This document shows, piece after piece, positions 16,895 through 25,251 of a DNA stretch of 64,000 nt. The stretch lies in the NCBI GenBank assembly GCA_023400405.1, contig JAEXFD010000027.1:62001-126000 (forward strand), written 5' to 3'. The first letter of the stretch is position 1, and every line of letters begins with the position of its first letter. A program made the position numbers and the translations under genes. The DNA comes from Pseudomonadota bacterium (lineage in GTDB: Bacteria; Pseudomonadota; Alphaproteobacteria; Sphingomonadales; Sphingomonadaceae). Below the pieces are notes generated by a model that was not told where the DNA came from, searched no databases, and was given only the letters and a program-made list of their open reading frames with translations.

Positions 16895-18115
16895 TTATTT
16901 CGGCGGCGTCCGGCAGCTTTCGCACAGCACGCCCCGGCCATAGCGCCGGTCTCCCCGGCGGGCCTGTGCGTCCACGCGACCGAGTGCTGCGGAGAGGGCG
17001 GATGCGTCGGGCACCGGATAGGCGCGCGCGATCACGGCGGCCGCGAGCGGCGCCGCGAAGGAGGTGCCGCGCACCGGCATCGGCCGACCGCTCGCCGCCA
17101 TCGCGATCATGTCGGCGCCCGGAGCGGCATAGTCGAGATGCGCCGCGCGGCCGGCCTCGATCAGCACCCGGCCGCGCGCATCGATGCCGGTCACCGCGAT
17201 TACGCCGGGATAGGAGGCCGGATAGGCAGGCGGTGCGGCCGCGCCGTTATTGCCGACCGCGGCGACGAGCTGGGTCCCCCGCGCGCGGGCCGCCGCGATC
17301 ACGCGGGCGAGCAAGGGATTGGCCGGCCCGGCGAGGCTGATCGTGACGACGCTCACCCGGTTCCGCACCATCCAGCCGATCGCCTTGGCGATGGCGGTCG
17401 CGTTGCCGCCGGCGGGATCGCTCCCATAGACGTCGGCCGAGGCAATGCGCGCACCGGGCAAGCCGCCGCGGATCGTGCCGGCACCGGCGATCAGCGACGC
17501 GACGGCCGTGCCATGGTCGTTGGCCCGCGGCGCGCCGCTCGCGAACCCCGCGGACAAGGCTGCACCGGCGACTCCGCCGTCGATCACGCCGACGAGCGGG
17601 CCGGTGCCTGGGGCGATCGGCGCGGGACGCCCTTCGGTTCGGCCGCTTTGGACGTGAAGCGGATCCGAAGTGACGTCGCGCGCGCCGAGCTTGCGGAGCT
17701 CGCGGATCGCGCGCGCCAGCGAACGCCCGTCAGGCACGGCGAGGCGGACGAAGCCGATGCCGAGCACGTCCGATCGCTCGATCAAGCGGTAGCCCTTCCC
17801 CAAGGCGGCAGTCACCACCCGGTCGTCGGGATCGTCGATCACGATCTCGCCCGCGCGTGCGGGAAAACCTTGCGGATCGATCACGATGCGATCGGGGTGA
17901 TCGCGGACGAGCTGGTTGAGGGCGGCCCGCCGCATCGCTTCGAGGCGACCTGCAGCATCCGCCGCCATCGCGTCGACGTCCTGCCGCAGGCGATCGATCC
18001 CCGGCAGGTCGCCGCGGGGGATCGGCAGCGAAGGAAGCGGCGGTGCCAGCTGCGCGTGCGCCGGCAGGGTCGCGGCAAAGGCGATCGGGCCGAGGAGGAT
18101 CCAAATGCGACGCAT
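16895..18115 (-). CDS. Secreted S8 (subtilisin-like) serine protease
   Basis: 406 residues. Signal peptide MRRIWILLGPIAFAATLPAHA, a pro-region of about 140 residues (RLRQDVDAMAADAAG and onward), then the catalytic domain: Asp in VGVIDGG, His in NDHGTAVASLIAG, Asn in AAVGNNGAA, Ser in RGTSFAAPLAAAV. All triad residues are present. The C-terminal tail GVLCESCRTPPK has two Cys residues. The start has AAAGG 7 bases upstream of MRRIW; a Met six codons earlier has no such site. It diverges from an ECF sigma/anti-sigma pair across an 86-bp gap with two inverted repeats, which suggests the protease is a target or a modulator of that sigma system. Confidence 0.9.
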   Translation of the reverse strand: MRRIWILLGPIAFAATLPAHAQLAPPLPSLPIPRGDLPGIDRLRQDVDAMAADAAGRLEAMRRAALNQLVRDHPDRIVIDPQGFPARAGEIVIDDPDDRVVTAALGKGYRLIERSDVLGIGFVRLAVPDGRSLARAIRELRKLGARDVTSDPLHVQSGRTEGRPAPIAPGTGPLVGVIDGGVAGAALSAGFASGAPRANDHGTAVASLIAGAGTIRGGLPGARIASADVYGSDPAGGNATAIAKAIGWMVRNRVSVVTISLAGPANPLLARVIAAARARGTQLVAAVGNNGAAAPPAYPASYPGVIAVTGIDARGRVLIEAGRAAHLDYAAPGADMIAMAASGRPMPVRGTSFAAPLAAAVIARAYPVPDASALSAALGRVDAQARRGDRRYGRGVLCESCRTPPK

Positions 18116-18130
18116 CACGAGCCTTTCTTG

Positions 18131-18181
18131 CACAATTTCGCGATTGTGAGGATGAAACGGTACGCCCCATCCGTTTCATCC
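18131..18181. promoter_or_regulatory. Two inverted repeats in a divergent promoter
   Basis: The first repeat is CACAAT (18131-18136) and ATTGTG (18143-18148), with 6 bases between. The second is GGATGAAACGG (18150-18160) and CCGTTTCATCC (18171-18181), perfect 11-base arms with 10 bases between. They fill the space between the protease start (18115) and the sigma factor start (18202). They could be operator sites, or two back-to-back TGAAAC promoter elements read by the ECF sigma factor, one facing each gene. Confidence 0.6.
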
Positions 18182-18201
18182 CTATCAAGAGGAATTTGGG
18201 C

Positions 18202-18687
18202 TTGGCGGCATTCGAAGACGATCTGCTGGCGCTGCTGCCGCGATTGCGTCGGTTTGCGCGAGCGCTCGCCCGCAATGCGGCAGATGCCGACGATCTGTGC
18301 CAGGTGACGCTCGAAAAGGCCTTGCTGGCGCGCGATCGCTGGCAGCCCGGCACGAGGATGGACAGTTGGATGTACCGGATCATGCGCAACAGCTGGATCG
18401 ACACCGCCCGCAGCCGGGCTCGCGCCGCGCAAACCTTCGTCGAGGAGGAGGCGGGGCTGGCGATCGGCAACGATGGCGGTATCGCCGCCCGCGCGATGCA
18501 GGGCGATATCGACGCGGCGATGCACGCGCTGCCAGACGAGCAGCGCGAGGCCGTGGCGCTCGTGCTGGTCGAGGGTCTGGCTTACAAGGAAGCGGCGGAG
18601 ATCCTCGATATTCCGATGGGCACGCTGACCTCGCGGCTGGTGCGCGGGCGCCAGTCGCTGATGGCGCGGCTGGGAGAGGCGGCATGA
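18202..18687 (+). CDS. ECF-type RNA polymerase sigma factor
   Basis: 161 residues. Region 2 has LPRLRRFARALARNAADADDL and DSWMYRIMRNSWIDTAR; region 4 has LPDEQREAVALVLVEGLAYKEAAEIL and GTLTSRLVRGRQSL. This is a compact group IV sigma factor. The start is probably TTG at 18202, because AAGAGG lies 9 bases upstream and the frame further upstream has no sigma-like sequence. Its stop overlaps the ATG of the next gene (ATGA), which encodes a membrane anti-sigma factor. Autoregulation through the repeats just upstream is plausible. Confidence 0.88.
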   Translation: MAAFEDDLLALLPRLRRFARALARNAADADDLCQVTLEKALLARDRWQPGTRMDSWMYRIMRNSWIDTARSRARAAQTFVEEEAGLAIGNDGGIAARAMQGDIDAAMHALPDEQREAVALVLVEGLAYKEAAEILDIPMGTLTSRLVRGRQSLMARLGEAA

Positions 18688-19361
18688 CGATCGATCCGGA
18701 AATGCTGATGGCCTATGCCGATGGGGAACTTGGCCCGATCGAGGCCAAGCGAGTCGAGCGCGCGATCACGGAAGATCCCGAACTGGCCAAGCAGGTTGCG
18801 CAGCACAGGCACCTGCGGGCGGCGATGAACGCGCATTTCGCGCCGATCGCTGAGGAGCCGGTGCCGGATCGGCTCGCAGCGATGCTCCAGAGCCAGGTCG
18901 TGCCGCTGCCGCAGCGGGTGACGACCCGGGTGTGGCCCCGATGGGCCGGCGCCATCGCCGCGTCGCTCGTGCTCGGCCTCGCGATCGGCCATGGCTGGCA
19001 GGGCGGAGGCGATTTCCGGAGCCAGGACGGCCGGCTCTATGCCGCGGGTCGCCTTGCCTCGGCGCTCGATCGCCAGCTGGCGGCCAATGACGGTGCGGTG
19101 CGGACGCCGGTGAGCTTCCGAGAGGCGGGCGGTCGCTATTGCCGCGTCTTCACCTCGGCGAGCGCCGACGGGATCGCTTGCCGGGATCGCCAAGGTTGGG
19201 AGCTCGAGCAGACGCGAGCCGGTCGGGCTGCGGTGAAGAGCGCTTATGCCCAGGCCGGCTCTGCCGCGCCCGAACTGATGACGGCAGCGCAGGAGATGAT
19301 GGCGGGCGAACCGCTCGACGCCGCGGCCGAGAGAAGCGCGCAGGCTGCCGGCTGGCGATGA
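18684..19361 (+). CDS. Anti-sigma factor, single-pass membrane protein
   Basis: 225 residues. The N-terminal cytoplasmic part (MLMAYADGELGPIEAKRVERAI) matches the anti-sigma domain that binds ECF sigma factors. No zinc-binding HxxxCxxC motif is visible, so it looks like the zinc-free form. One transmembrane helix at about 91-106 (WAGAIAASLVLGLAIG) is followed by a periplasmic domain of about 115 residues with two Cys in YCRVFTSASADGIACR. It is translationally coupled to the sigma gene. Cleavage of the periplasmic part by a protease such as the divergent S8 enzyme is a possible release signal; this is inference only. Confidence 0.87.
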   Translation: MTIDPEMLMAYADGELGPIEAKRVERAITEDPELAKQVAQHRHLRAAMNAHFAPIAEEPVPDRLAAMLQSQVVPLPQRVTTRVWPRWAGAIAASLVLGLAIGHGWQGGGDFRSQDGRLYAAGRLASALDRQLAANDGAVRTPVSFREAGGRYCRVFTSASADGIACRDRQGWELEQTRAGRAAVKSAYAQAGSAAPELMTAAQEMMAGEPLDAAAERSAQAAGWR

Positions 19362-19366
19362 TGTGA

Positions 19367-19394
19367 CGGGCGGGGAGCGCGCGTTCCCCGCCCG
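19367..19394. terminator. Hairpin between convergent genes
   Basis: A perfect 10-base inverted repeat, CGGGCGGGGA and TCCCCGCCCG, with an 8-base loop, lies between the anti-sigma stop and the TonB receptor stop. It has no T-run on either strand, so termination would need Rho or the strong stem alone. Confidence 0.55.
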
Positions 19395-19403
19395 ATCGCC
19401 GGA

Positions 19404-21953
19404 TCAGAAGGCGAACTGCAGGCCGGCACGGTAGAGCGCGCCATAGCGCTCGTTCTCGACGAGCTGGCGCGGATTGCCGACCCAGCGGCGCCAGGGCGAA
19501 TCGCTGAGGTTGGTCCCCTCGACAAACACCGTCGCCTGCTTGACGATCGCGGCGCTGATCCGCGCGTCCCATTGCTCATGATCGGCGGTGTACTGGTCGA
19601 GCGCGGCCGTATTGCCCACCGTATCGAGATAGGCCGAGCGATAGGACCAGGCGACGCGCACCGCGAAGCCTCCCTTTTCGTAATAGAGCTGGGCGCTCGC
19701 AACGTCGCGCGACTGGAGATAATTCTCGAACTTGCCGGTGCGGCCGGGCAAGCCCTGCGACTGGCCGCCGGTGCGGGTGTAGTTGGCGTTGATCCCGAGG
19801 CCCGAGAGCCAGCCGGGTAAGAAGTCGAACGGCACCTGGGCATTGACTTCGACGCCGTAGATCTCCGCCTTGTCGGCATTGAGGGGGGCGGTGACGGTGA
19901 CGTTGGTCAGTGCGATGCCGCCGAACGTGCCGGAGACGCCTGCGCGGCCGAACACGGTGATCGGATCGTCGAGATGCTTGTAGAAGCCGGCGACCGAGAT
20001 CAGCCCATGATTGGGGAGGTAATATTCGAGGCTGAGATCGCCGTTGACCGATTTGAGTGGCTTCAGATCGGGGTTGCCCATCGCGACCGACGGACCCGAC
20101 GTGTCGACCTGCACATAGGGCGCCAGGTCGTCATAATTGGGCCGGCCGATCGCAGTGGTGACGGCGCCGCGCAGCGTGAACTTGTCGGTCGCGTCGAGGC
20201 GCAGGTTCAGGCTCGGAAAGAAATCGGTGTAATCGACCTTGCCGAACACGTTGAAGCCCTGGGTGGCGGTGCTGGTCGAGGTGATCGTCTTGCCCGAGGT
20301 ATCGTCCTGGGTGTGCTCGACGCGGAGGCCGGGGATGACGGTCAGCTTGCCGAGCACCAGCGTCGCCATCGCGTAGCCGGCATAGATCTTCTCGTTGACG
20401 ATATAATCGTTGACCAGGCTGTTGCCGACCGAACCCGACGCATCGAGCGTGCGCGCGGCGGGATTGGTGACGGTGTAATAGGTCTGGGCGAGATCATAGT
20501 CGATCTGGGGCCCGAACGCGTAGCGGCCGCTGTAAAGCCAGGTGCCGCCGTCATAGCCTGCGCCAGAACTGGCCAGCGTCGTGGCATTCGAGAGGCCGTA
20601 TTGCTGGAAATCGCGATTGTTGCTCTTGTCGCGCTGGAGATATTTCGCGCCCAGCTTGATGCTGCTCTCGCCGCCGATCGGCACGGTGAGGTCGGCGCGG
20701 CCCTGATACAGGTCTTCAACGGCGCGGCGGTGATCGTAATTGACGCGATAGCCCTGGTAGGAAGCGGCGTTGAAGGCCTGGGGGCCGCGGTTGACGATGA
20801 ACAGGGTATCGGCGAGATCGTAAGTGTTGCCCTTGACCGTTGTCGAGCCGGTTCGGAACGAAAATTCGGAGCGCAGCGGATCTGTCTTCAGCGCGCGGCT
20901 ATAGCCGGCCGAGACTTCTAGCTTTGCGCCGCCAAGTCCGAACTTGCCGCCGATCTCGCCGTTGAAGGTCTGGTCGTCCTCCTCGCGTCGGCGGAGGAAC
21001 ACGGTGCCGCGTCCGTCGAACGTGCCGGTGGTCGCGGTCTGATTGGTGATCGTCGTGGGGATCTCGATTCGCGTCTGATCGCGCGTCTCGTTGTCCTTGA
21101 ACACGGAGTAGAGGAAACGGCCATAGAGCTGGAAATCGCTCGAGGGGCGATAGTCGATATTGGCGATGCCGCCATAGCGGGTGCGGACCAGATTATAGGC
21201 GCGCAGGCGGAAATCGTCGGGCACGACTTGACCGTTCACCAAACGCCAGTTGCTCGACCCCTGGAGGTTTTCCGAGGCGATCGGCCGGCGCGAATAATTG
21301 CCTGACAGGACGATGCCGAAATCGCTGCCGAGACGCGAGCCGACGGTGCCGTCGAGTTCATAGGGTATCTTGTCGTTGAGGTCATAGACGCCCGCGGCGG
21401 CGCGCGCGTAAACGAAGCTGCCGGCGCGGTCGAAGGCCGATAGCGTGTTGATGTCGACCTGGCCGGCGATCGCGTTCGCGTCGCGGTCCGCGGTGAGCGC
21501 CTTGACCACGGTGACCGAGCCGATCAGCGAGGAAGGAATGTCGTCGAGCTTGACCTGCCGGCCGTCTGGCTCGGGAGCAGGAGCAGTCTGGCCGTTCAAG
21601 GTTACGTTGGCGAGGTTGGGATCCGCGCCGCGGATAATGACGTACCGGCCCTCGCCCTGATCGTTGGCGACGCTGACGCCGGGAAGCCGACGTACCGCTT
21701 CCGCCACGTTCTGGTCCGGAAGTTTGCCGACGTCGTTCGCGGCGACGCTGTCCTGGATGCTCGCGGCGGCGCGCTTGAGGTCGATCGCCCGGCGTTCGGC
21801 GGCGCGCTGGCCCGTCACGAGAATCTCGCCGTTATCCTCCGCGTCGGCGGCCGCCGACACGTCCTGCGCGTGCGCCGGCGCCGTGGCCGAGAGCAGAGCG
21901 ATCACCGAAAGCGCAGCGGCGGCGCACGCGCGCCCGCGAGAGAGTTTCTTCAT
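19404..21953 (-). CDS. TonB-dependent receptor, likely for phytate or its products
   Basis: 849 residues. Signal peptide (cleavage near APAHA-QDV), NGEILVTGQRAAERRAI, a plug with SIQDSVAANDVGKLPDQNVAEA and RRLPGVSVANDQGEGRYVII, a barrel, and a terminal aromatic (GLQFAF). The plug sequence places it in the Xanthomonas/Caulobacter-type TonB receptor subfamily. It is divergent from a secreted beta-propeller phytase across 183 bp, and that pairing suggests uptake of inositol phosphates or phosphate esters released by the enzyme. A PHO-box-like repeat lies upstream. The substrate is inferred from context. Confidence 0.92.
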   Translation of the reverse strand: MKKLSRGRACAAAALSVIALLSATAPAHAQDVSAAADAEDNGEILVTGQRAAERRAIDLKRAAASIQDSVAANDVGKLPDQNVAEAVRRLPGVSVANDQGEGRYVIIRGADPNLANVTLNGQTAPAPEPDGRQVKLDDIPSSLIGSVTVVKALTADRDANAIAGQVDINTLSAFDRAGSFVYARAAAGVYDLNDKIPYELDGTVGSRLGSDFGIVLSGNYSRRPIASENLQGSSNWRLVNGQVVPDDFRLRAYNLVRTRYGGIANIDYRPSSDFQLYGRFLYSVFKDNETRDQTRIEIPTTITNQTATTGTFDGRGTVFLRRREEDDQTFNGEIGGKFGLGGAKLEVSAGYSRALKTDPLRSEFSFRTGSTTVKGNTYDLADTLFIVNRGPQAFNAASYQGYRVNYDHRRAVEDLYQGRADLTVPIGGESSIKLGAKYLQRDKSNNRDFQQYGLSNATTLASSGAGYDGGTWLYSGRYAFGPQIDYDLAQTYYTVTNPAARTLDASGSVGNSLVNDYIVNEKIYAGYAMATLVLGKLTVIPGLRVEHTQDDTSGKTITSTSTATQGFNVFGKVDYTDFFPSLNLRLDATDKFTLRGAVTTAIGRPNYDDLAPYVQVDTSGPSVAMGNPDLKPLKSVNGDLSLEYYLPNHGLISVAGFYKHLDDPITVFGRAGVSGTFGGIALTNVTVTAPLNADKAEIYGVEVNAQVPFDFLPGWLSGLGINANYTRTGGQSQGLPGRTGKFENYLQSRDVASAQLYYEKGGFAVRVAWSYRSAYLDTVGNTAALDQYTADHEQWDARISAAIVKQATVFVEGTNLSDSPWRRWVGNPRQLVENERYGALYRAGLQFAF

Positions 21954-22039
21954 GTTGGCGAATCCCTTGTTCAGCGCCGGCCCCCCGGCGGCTCGACCCG
22001 GCGCTTAGGCGGGCGTGGTGACTTGTCGGTTGCGGCATC

Positions 22040-22057
22040 GTGACGGCTGCGTGACGA
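22040..22057 (-). promoter_or_regulatory. PHO-box-like direct repeat
   Basis: On the minus strand the bases read TCGTCAC-GCAG-CCGTCAC, two 7-base units at 11-base spacing. The PhoB box is CTGTCAT-N4-CTGTCAT; units match it at 4 and 5 of 7 positions. It faces the TonB receptor gene and lies in the gap shared with the phytase. The match is partial. Confidence 0.35.
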
Positions 22058-22136
22058 AGATCCTACCGATCGGTGACGGCGTTGCGCGGGCAGACGCGCG
22101 CGCCTAGATGCCCGCCGAATCGACGGGGGGAATCCG

Positions 22137-23144
22137 ATGATATTGGCGTCGCTGCTCCTGCTGGCCCAGGTTGCGGGGCAGCAAGTGCCCACCGCGCAAG
22201 TCCAAGCGATCGGCGAGACCGAGGCCGTGGCGAGCGCCAAGGATGCGGCCGACGATCCCGCGATCTGGCGTGATCGCCGCCACCCCGAACGAAGCCTGAT
22301 CGTCGCGACCGACAAGAAGGCGGGCCTCAACGTCTATGATCTCGACGGTAAGCTGCGCTCGAGCTTTCCGGCGGGCCGGGTCAACAATGTCGATCTGCGC
22401 CAAGTAAAGGACACGATCCTGGTCGCCGCGAGCGATCGCAACGATCGTGCCCATGCCAAGCTGGCGCTGTTCCGCCTCGATCCCAAGACCGCCGCGCTGA
22501 GCGAAATCGGCCGTTTCGATGCCGGCGCGGGCGAGGCCTATGGCCTGTGCCTCTATGCCCGGCGGCGGAACGGCGGCGCGCTTCACGCCTTTGTCGTGAT
22601 GAAGGACGGCAGCATCGTGCAGATGCGGATTGCCGATCGCGACGGCGCGCTCACGGCCGGAGTGGTGCGGCGGATGAAGCTTGCTACCCAGTCCGAAGGC
22701 TGTGTTGCCGATGATCGCACCGGCACGCTGTTCGTCGCCGAGGAGGATTTCGGCATCTGGCGGTTCGGTGCCGCGCCGGGCGATCCAGTCGAGGGACAGA
22801 AGCTGGTCCAGGTCGATCGCCAGCGTCTCTACGACGATGTCGAAGGGCTGGCGATCGCGCGCAAGGGGCGGCGCGGCGGCTGGCTGGTGGCGTCGAGCCA
22901 GGGCGATTCGGCCTATGCGGTGTGGCGGCTGCCGGACCTCGCCTATCAGGGCCGCTTCCGCATCGTCGCGGGCCGCTATGGCGCGACCAGCGATACCGAC
23001 GGGATCGAGATCGACACGCGCAGCTTCGGCAAGGGCCGCGAAGGCGGGCTGATGCTCGCGCAGGACGGCGACAACGCGCCCCACGACCAGAATTTCAAGA
23101 TCGTCCGCTGGCGCGACATCCGCAAGGCGCTGAAGCTTCGTTGA
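22137..23144 (+). CDS. Beta-propeller phytase (3-phytase family)
   Basis: 335 residues, near the usual 350-380. Short signal peptide MILASLLLLAQVAG, then propeller motifs DDPAIWRD, IVATDKKAGLNVYDLDGK, EGCVADDRTGTLFVAEED, GIWRF, DDVEGLAIA, and SDTDGIEI with GGLMLAQDGDN. These acidic loops bind the calcium ions used by this phytase class to cleave phytate (inositol hexaphosphate), outside the cell or in the periplasm. GGGGGGA precedes the start. It is divergent from a TonB receptor, an arrangement known for this family in alphaproteobacteria and Xanthomonas. Confidence 0.9.
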   Translation: MILASLLLLAQVAGQQVPTAQVQAIGETEAVASAKDAADDPAIWRDRRHPERSLIVATDKKAGLNVYDLDGKLRSSFPAGRVNNVDLRQVKDTILVAASDRNDRAHAKLALFRLDPKTAALSEIGRFDAGAGEAYGLCLYARRRNGGALHAFVVMKDGSIVQMRIADRDGALTAGVVRRMKLATQSEGCVADDRTGTLFVAEEDFGIWRFGAAPGDPVEGQKLVQVDRQRLYDDVEGLAIARKGRRGGWLVASSQGDSAYAVWRLPDLAYQGRFRIVAGRYGATSDTDGIEIDTRSFGKGREGGLMLAQDGDNAPHDQNFKIVRWRDIRKALKLR

Positions 23145-23181
23145 GCTTGCCCCCGGCGCCAAGCGGGGGCAGGCAGGCGGG

Positions 23182-23949
23182 ATGACGACGTCGTTCGATC
23201 GCCGCAGCCTGATCGGCGGCATCCTTGCCGTGCTGGCGGCCGGCCCGGCGCGAGCCACCGCCTCCAGTCCGCCGCTGGTGCTTGCCGCAGCGAGCCTGCA
23301 GGAATCGATGAACGCGGCGGCCGATGCCTGGGCGCGGCGCGGCCATGCACGGCCGGTCTGCTCGTTCGCGGCCTCCTCGGCGCTGGCGCGGCAGATCGCG
23401 GCAGGCGCGGCGGCCGACCTGTTCGTCTCGGCGGACGAGGACTGGATGGACGATCTCCAGCGCCGCGGGCTGATCGTGCCCGGCACGCGCGCGGACTTTC
23501 TCGGCAACCGGCTGGTGGTGATCCGTCCTCGCGGCGCGCGGGGCGACGCGGGCCCACGCGTGCCGCTGGCGCGGCTGCTCGGTGGCGGAGCGCTGGCGCT
23601 GGCCGATTCGGACGCAGTGCCGGCGGGGAAATATGCCAGGGCGGCGTTGCAGAAGCTCGGTGCATGGGATGCGGTGGCGGCGCGGGTGGTGCGCGGGGAG
23701 AGCGTGCGTGCGGCGCTGGCGTTCGTCGAGCGTGGCGCCGCGCCGTTCGGGATCGTTTACGCGACCGACGCCCGGGCTTCGGCGCGGGTGGAGGTGGTGC
23801 GGGTGCTGCCCCAGGCCAGCCACCCGCCGATCCGCTATCCGCTCGCGCGGCTCAAGGCCTCGACCAGCGCCGAAGCCGAGCCGTTCCGGCGCTTCCTGCT
23901 GAGTGGCGGGGGACGGACGATCTTCCGCCGCTTCGGATTCGCGGCTTGA
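23182..23949 (+). CDS. modA: Molybdate ABC transporter substrate-binding protein
   Basis: 255 residues. Signal sequence with RRSLIGGILAVLAAGPARA, then family motifs VLAAASLQESMNAAADAW, CSFAASSALARQIAAGAAADLFVSAD, FLGNRLVVIRP, and ALADSDAVPAGKYARAALQKLG. It captures molybdate (or tungstate) in the periplasm and hands it to ModB. The first of three tightly spaced genes; the modB start is 17 bases after its stop. Molybdenum is needed for the molybdopterin cofactor; no cofactor genes are in view, and I see no ModE-type repressor or riboswitch nearby. Confidence 0.92.
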   Translation: MTTSFDRRSLIGGILAVLAAGPARATASSPPLVLAAASLQESMNAAADAWARRGHARPVCSFAASSALARQIAAGAAADLFVSADEDWMDDLQRRGLIVPGTRADFLGNRLVVIRPRGARGDAGPRVPLARLLGGGALALADSDAVPAGKYARAALQKLGAWDAVAARVVRGESVRAALAFVERGAAPFGIVYATDARASARVEVVRVLPQASHPPIRYPLARLKASTSAEAEPFRRFLLSGGGRTIFRRFGFAA

Positions 23950-23965
23950 CCGGCATGAGCATCCG

Positions 23966-24655
23966 ATGCTGACCGCCGAGCAATGGAGCGTCGTGGCGCT
24001 GTCGCTCAAGGTCGGCGGGGTGGCGGTGCTCGGCTGCCTGCCGATCGCCTTCGGCCTCGCCTGGCTGCTCGCCCGTGGGCGTTTTCCCGGCAAGCTGCTG
24101 CTCGACGGGCTGGTGCACCTGCCGCTGGTCGTGCCGCCGGTGGTGACCGGCTGGCTGCTGCTGCTCGCCTTTGCGCCCAGCGGGCCGATCGGCGGCTGGC
24201 TGCAAAGCTGGTTCGGCGTGAGCGTGCTGTTCCGCTGGACGGGTGCCGCGATCGCTTCCGGAGTGATGGCACTGCCGCTGATGGTGCGCGCGATGCGGCT
24301 GTCGATCGAGGCGGTCGACCGGCGGTTGGAGGCGGCGGCGGCCACGCTCGGCGCCTCGCCCTGGCGGGTGTTCCGCAGCGTGACGCTGCCGCTCAGTCTG
24401 CCGGGCGTGCTTGCCGGGCTGGTGCTGGGATTCGCGCGCGCGCTCGGCGAGTTCGGCGCGACGATCACCTTCGTCTCCAACGTGCCGGGCGAGACCCAGA
24501 CCCTGCCGCTCGCCATCTATGCCGCGTTGCAGACCCCGGGCGGGGAGGGGACGGTGCTGGCGCTGGCGGGGGTTTCGGTGCTGCTCTCGCTGGCGTCGCT
24601 GCTCGCCTCCGAGCTGATCGCGCGGCGCGCGGGGCGGGGGCTGCATGTCCTTTGA
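23966..24655 (+). CDS. modB: Molybdate ABC transporter permease
   Basis: 229 residues with about five transmembrane helices. The EAA loop that docks the ATPase is EAAAATLGASPWRVFRSVTL, and FARALGEFGATITFVSN and GETQTLPLAIY are typical of ModB. The start was set at MLTAEQWSVVALSLK, since the longer upstream frame lies within modA. Its last 11 bases overlap modC, so translation is coupled. Confidence 0.92.
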   Translation: MLTAEQWSVVALSLKVGGVAVLGCLPIAFGLAWLLARGRFPGKLLLDGLVHLPLVVPPVVTGWLLLLAFAPSGPIGGWLQSWFGVSVLFRWTGAAIASGVMALPLMVRAMRLSIEAVDRRLEAAAATLGASPWRVFRSVTLPLSLPGVLAGLVLGFARALGEFGATITFVSNVPGETQTLPLAIYAALQTPGGEGTVLALAGVSVLLSLASLLASELIARRAGRGLHVL

Positions 24656-25250
24656 CGTCGACGTCGCCAAGCGGATCGGCGAGGCCGAGATCGCCTGCCG
24701 GATCGAGCCGGGGGCGGGGCTGACCGTGCTGTTCGGCCCGTCAGGCGCGGGCAAGACGAGCGTGCTCAACATGGTCGCCGGGCTGGTCGAGCCCGATGCT
24801 GGGCATGTGCGCGTCGGCGAGGCCTGGCTGTTCGATGCGGCGGCGGGGGTGGACGTGCCGGTGGCCGAGCGGCGCGCGGGCTATGTCTTCCAGGAGCCGC
24901 GCCTCTTTCCGCACCTGCGCGTGCGCGCGAACCTGCTCTATGGCTGGCGACCGGGCGGGCTCGATGTCGACGAGACGATCGGGCTGCTCGGCATCGCGCA
25001 CCTGCTCGACCGCTGGCCGCGCACCCTGTCGGGCGGCGAGGCGCGGCGCGTCGCGATCGCCCGCGCACTGCTCTCCAATCCCGCCTTCCTGCTGCTCGAC
25101 GAGCCGCTATCCTCGCTCGACCGCGCTCGGCGCGAGGAGATCATGACGCTGATCGAGCGGCTGCGCGACGAGACGCGGCTGCCGATCCTGCTGGTGACGC
25201 ACGACCGCGATGAGGCCGAGCGGCTGGGGACGCGGATCGTCGCAATGTGA
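24645..25250 (+). CDS. modC: Molybdate ABC transporter ATPase, short form
   Basis: 201 residues with Walker A GPSGAGKTS, Q-loop FQEPRLF, signature LSGGEARR, Walker B LLLDEPLSSLD and H-loop THDRDEA. It ends right after the ATPase domain. Escherichia coli ModC is about 350 residues and carries a C-terminal MOP/TOBE domain that senses molybdate; that domain is absent here and the frame closes cleanly. Feedback inhibition by bound molybdate is therefore probably lacking, or supplied by another protein. The start overlaps modB by 11 bases. Confidence 0.9.
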   Translation: MSFDVDVAKRIGEAEIACRIEPGAGLTVLFGPSGAGKTSVLNMVAGLVEPDAGHVRVGEAWLFDAAAGVDVPVAERRAGYVFQEPRLFPHLRVRANLLYGWRPGGLDVDETIGLLGIAHLLDRWPRTLSGGEARRVAIARALLSNPAFLLLDEPLSSLDRARREEIMTLIERLRDETRLPILLVTHDRDEAERLGTRIVAM

Positions 25251-25251
25251 G

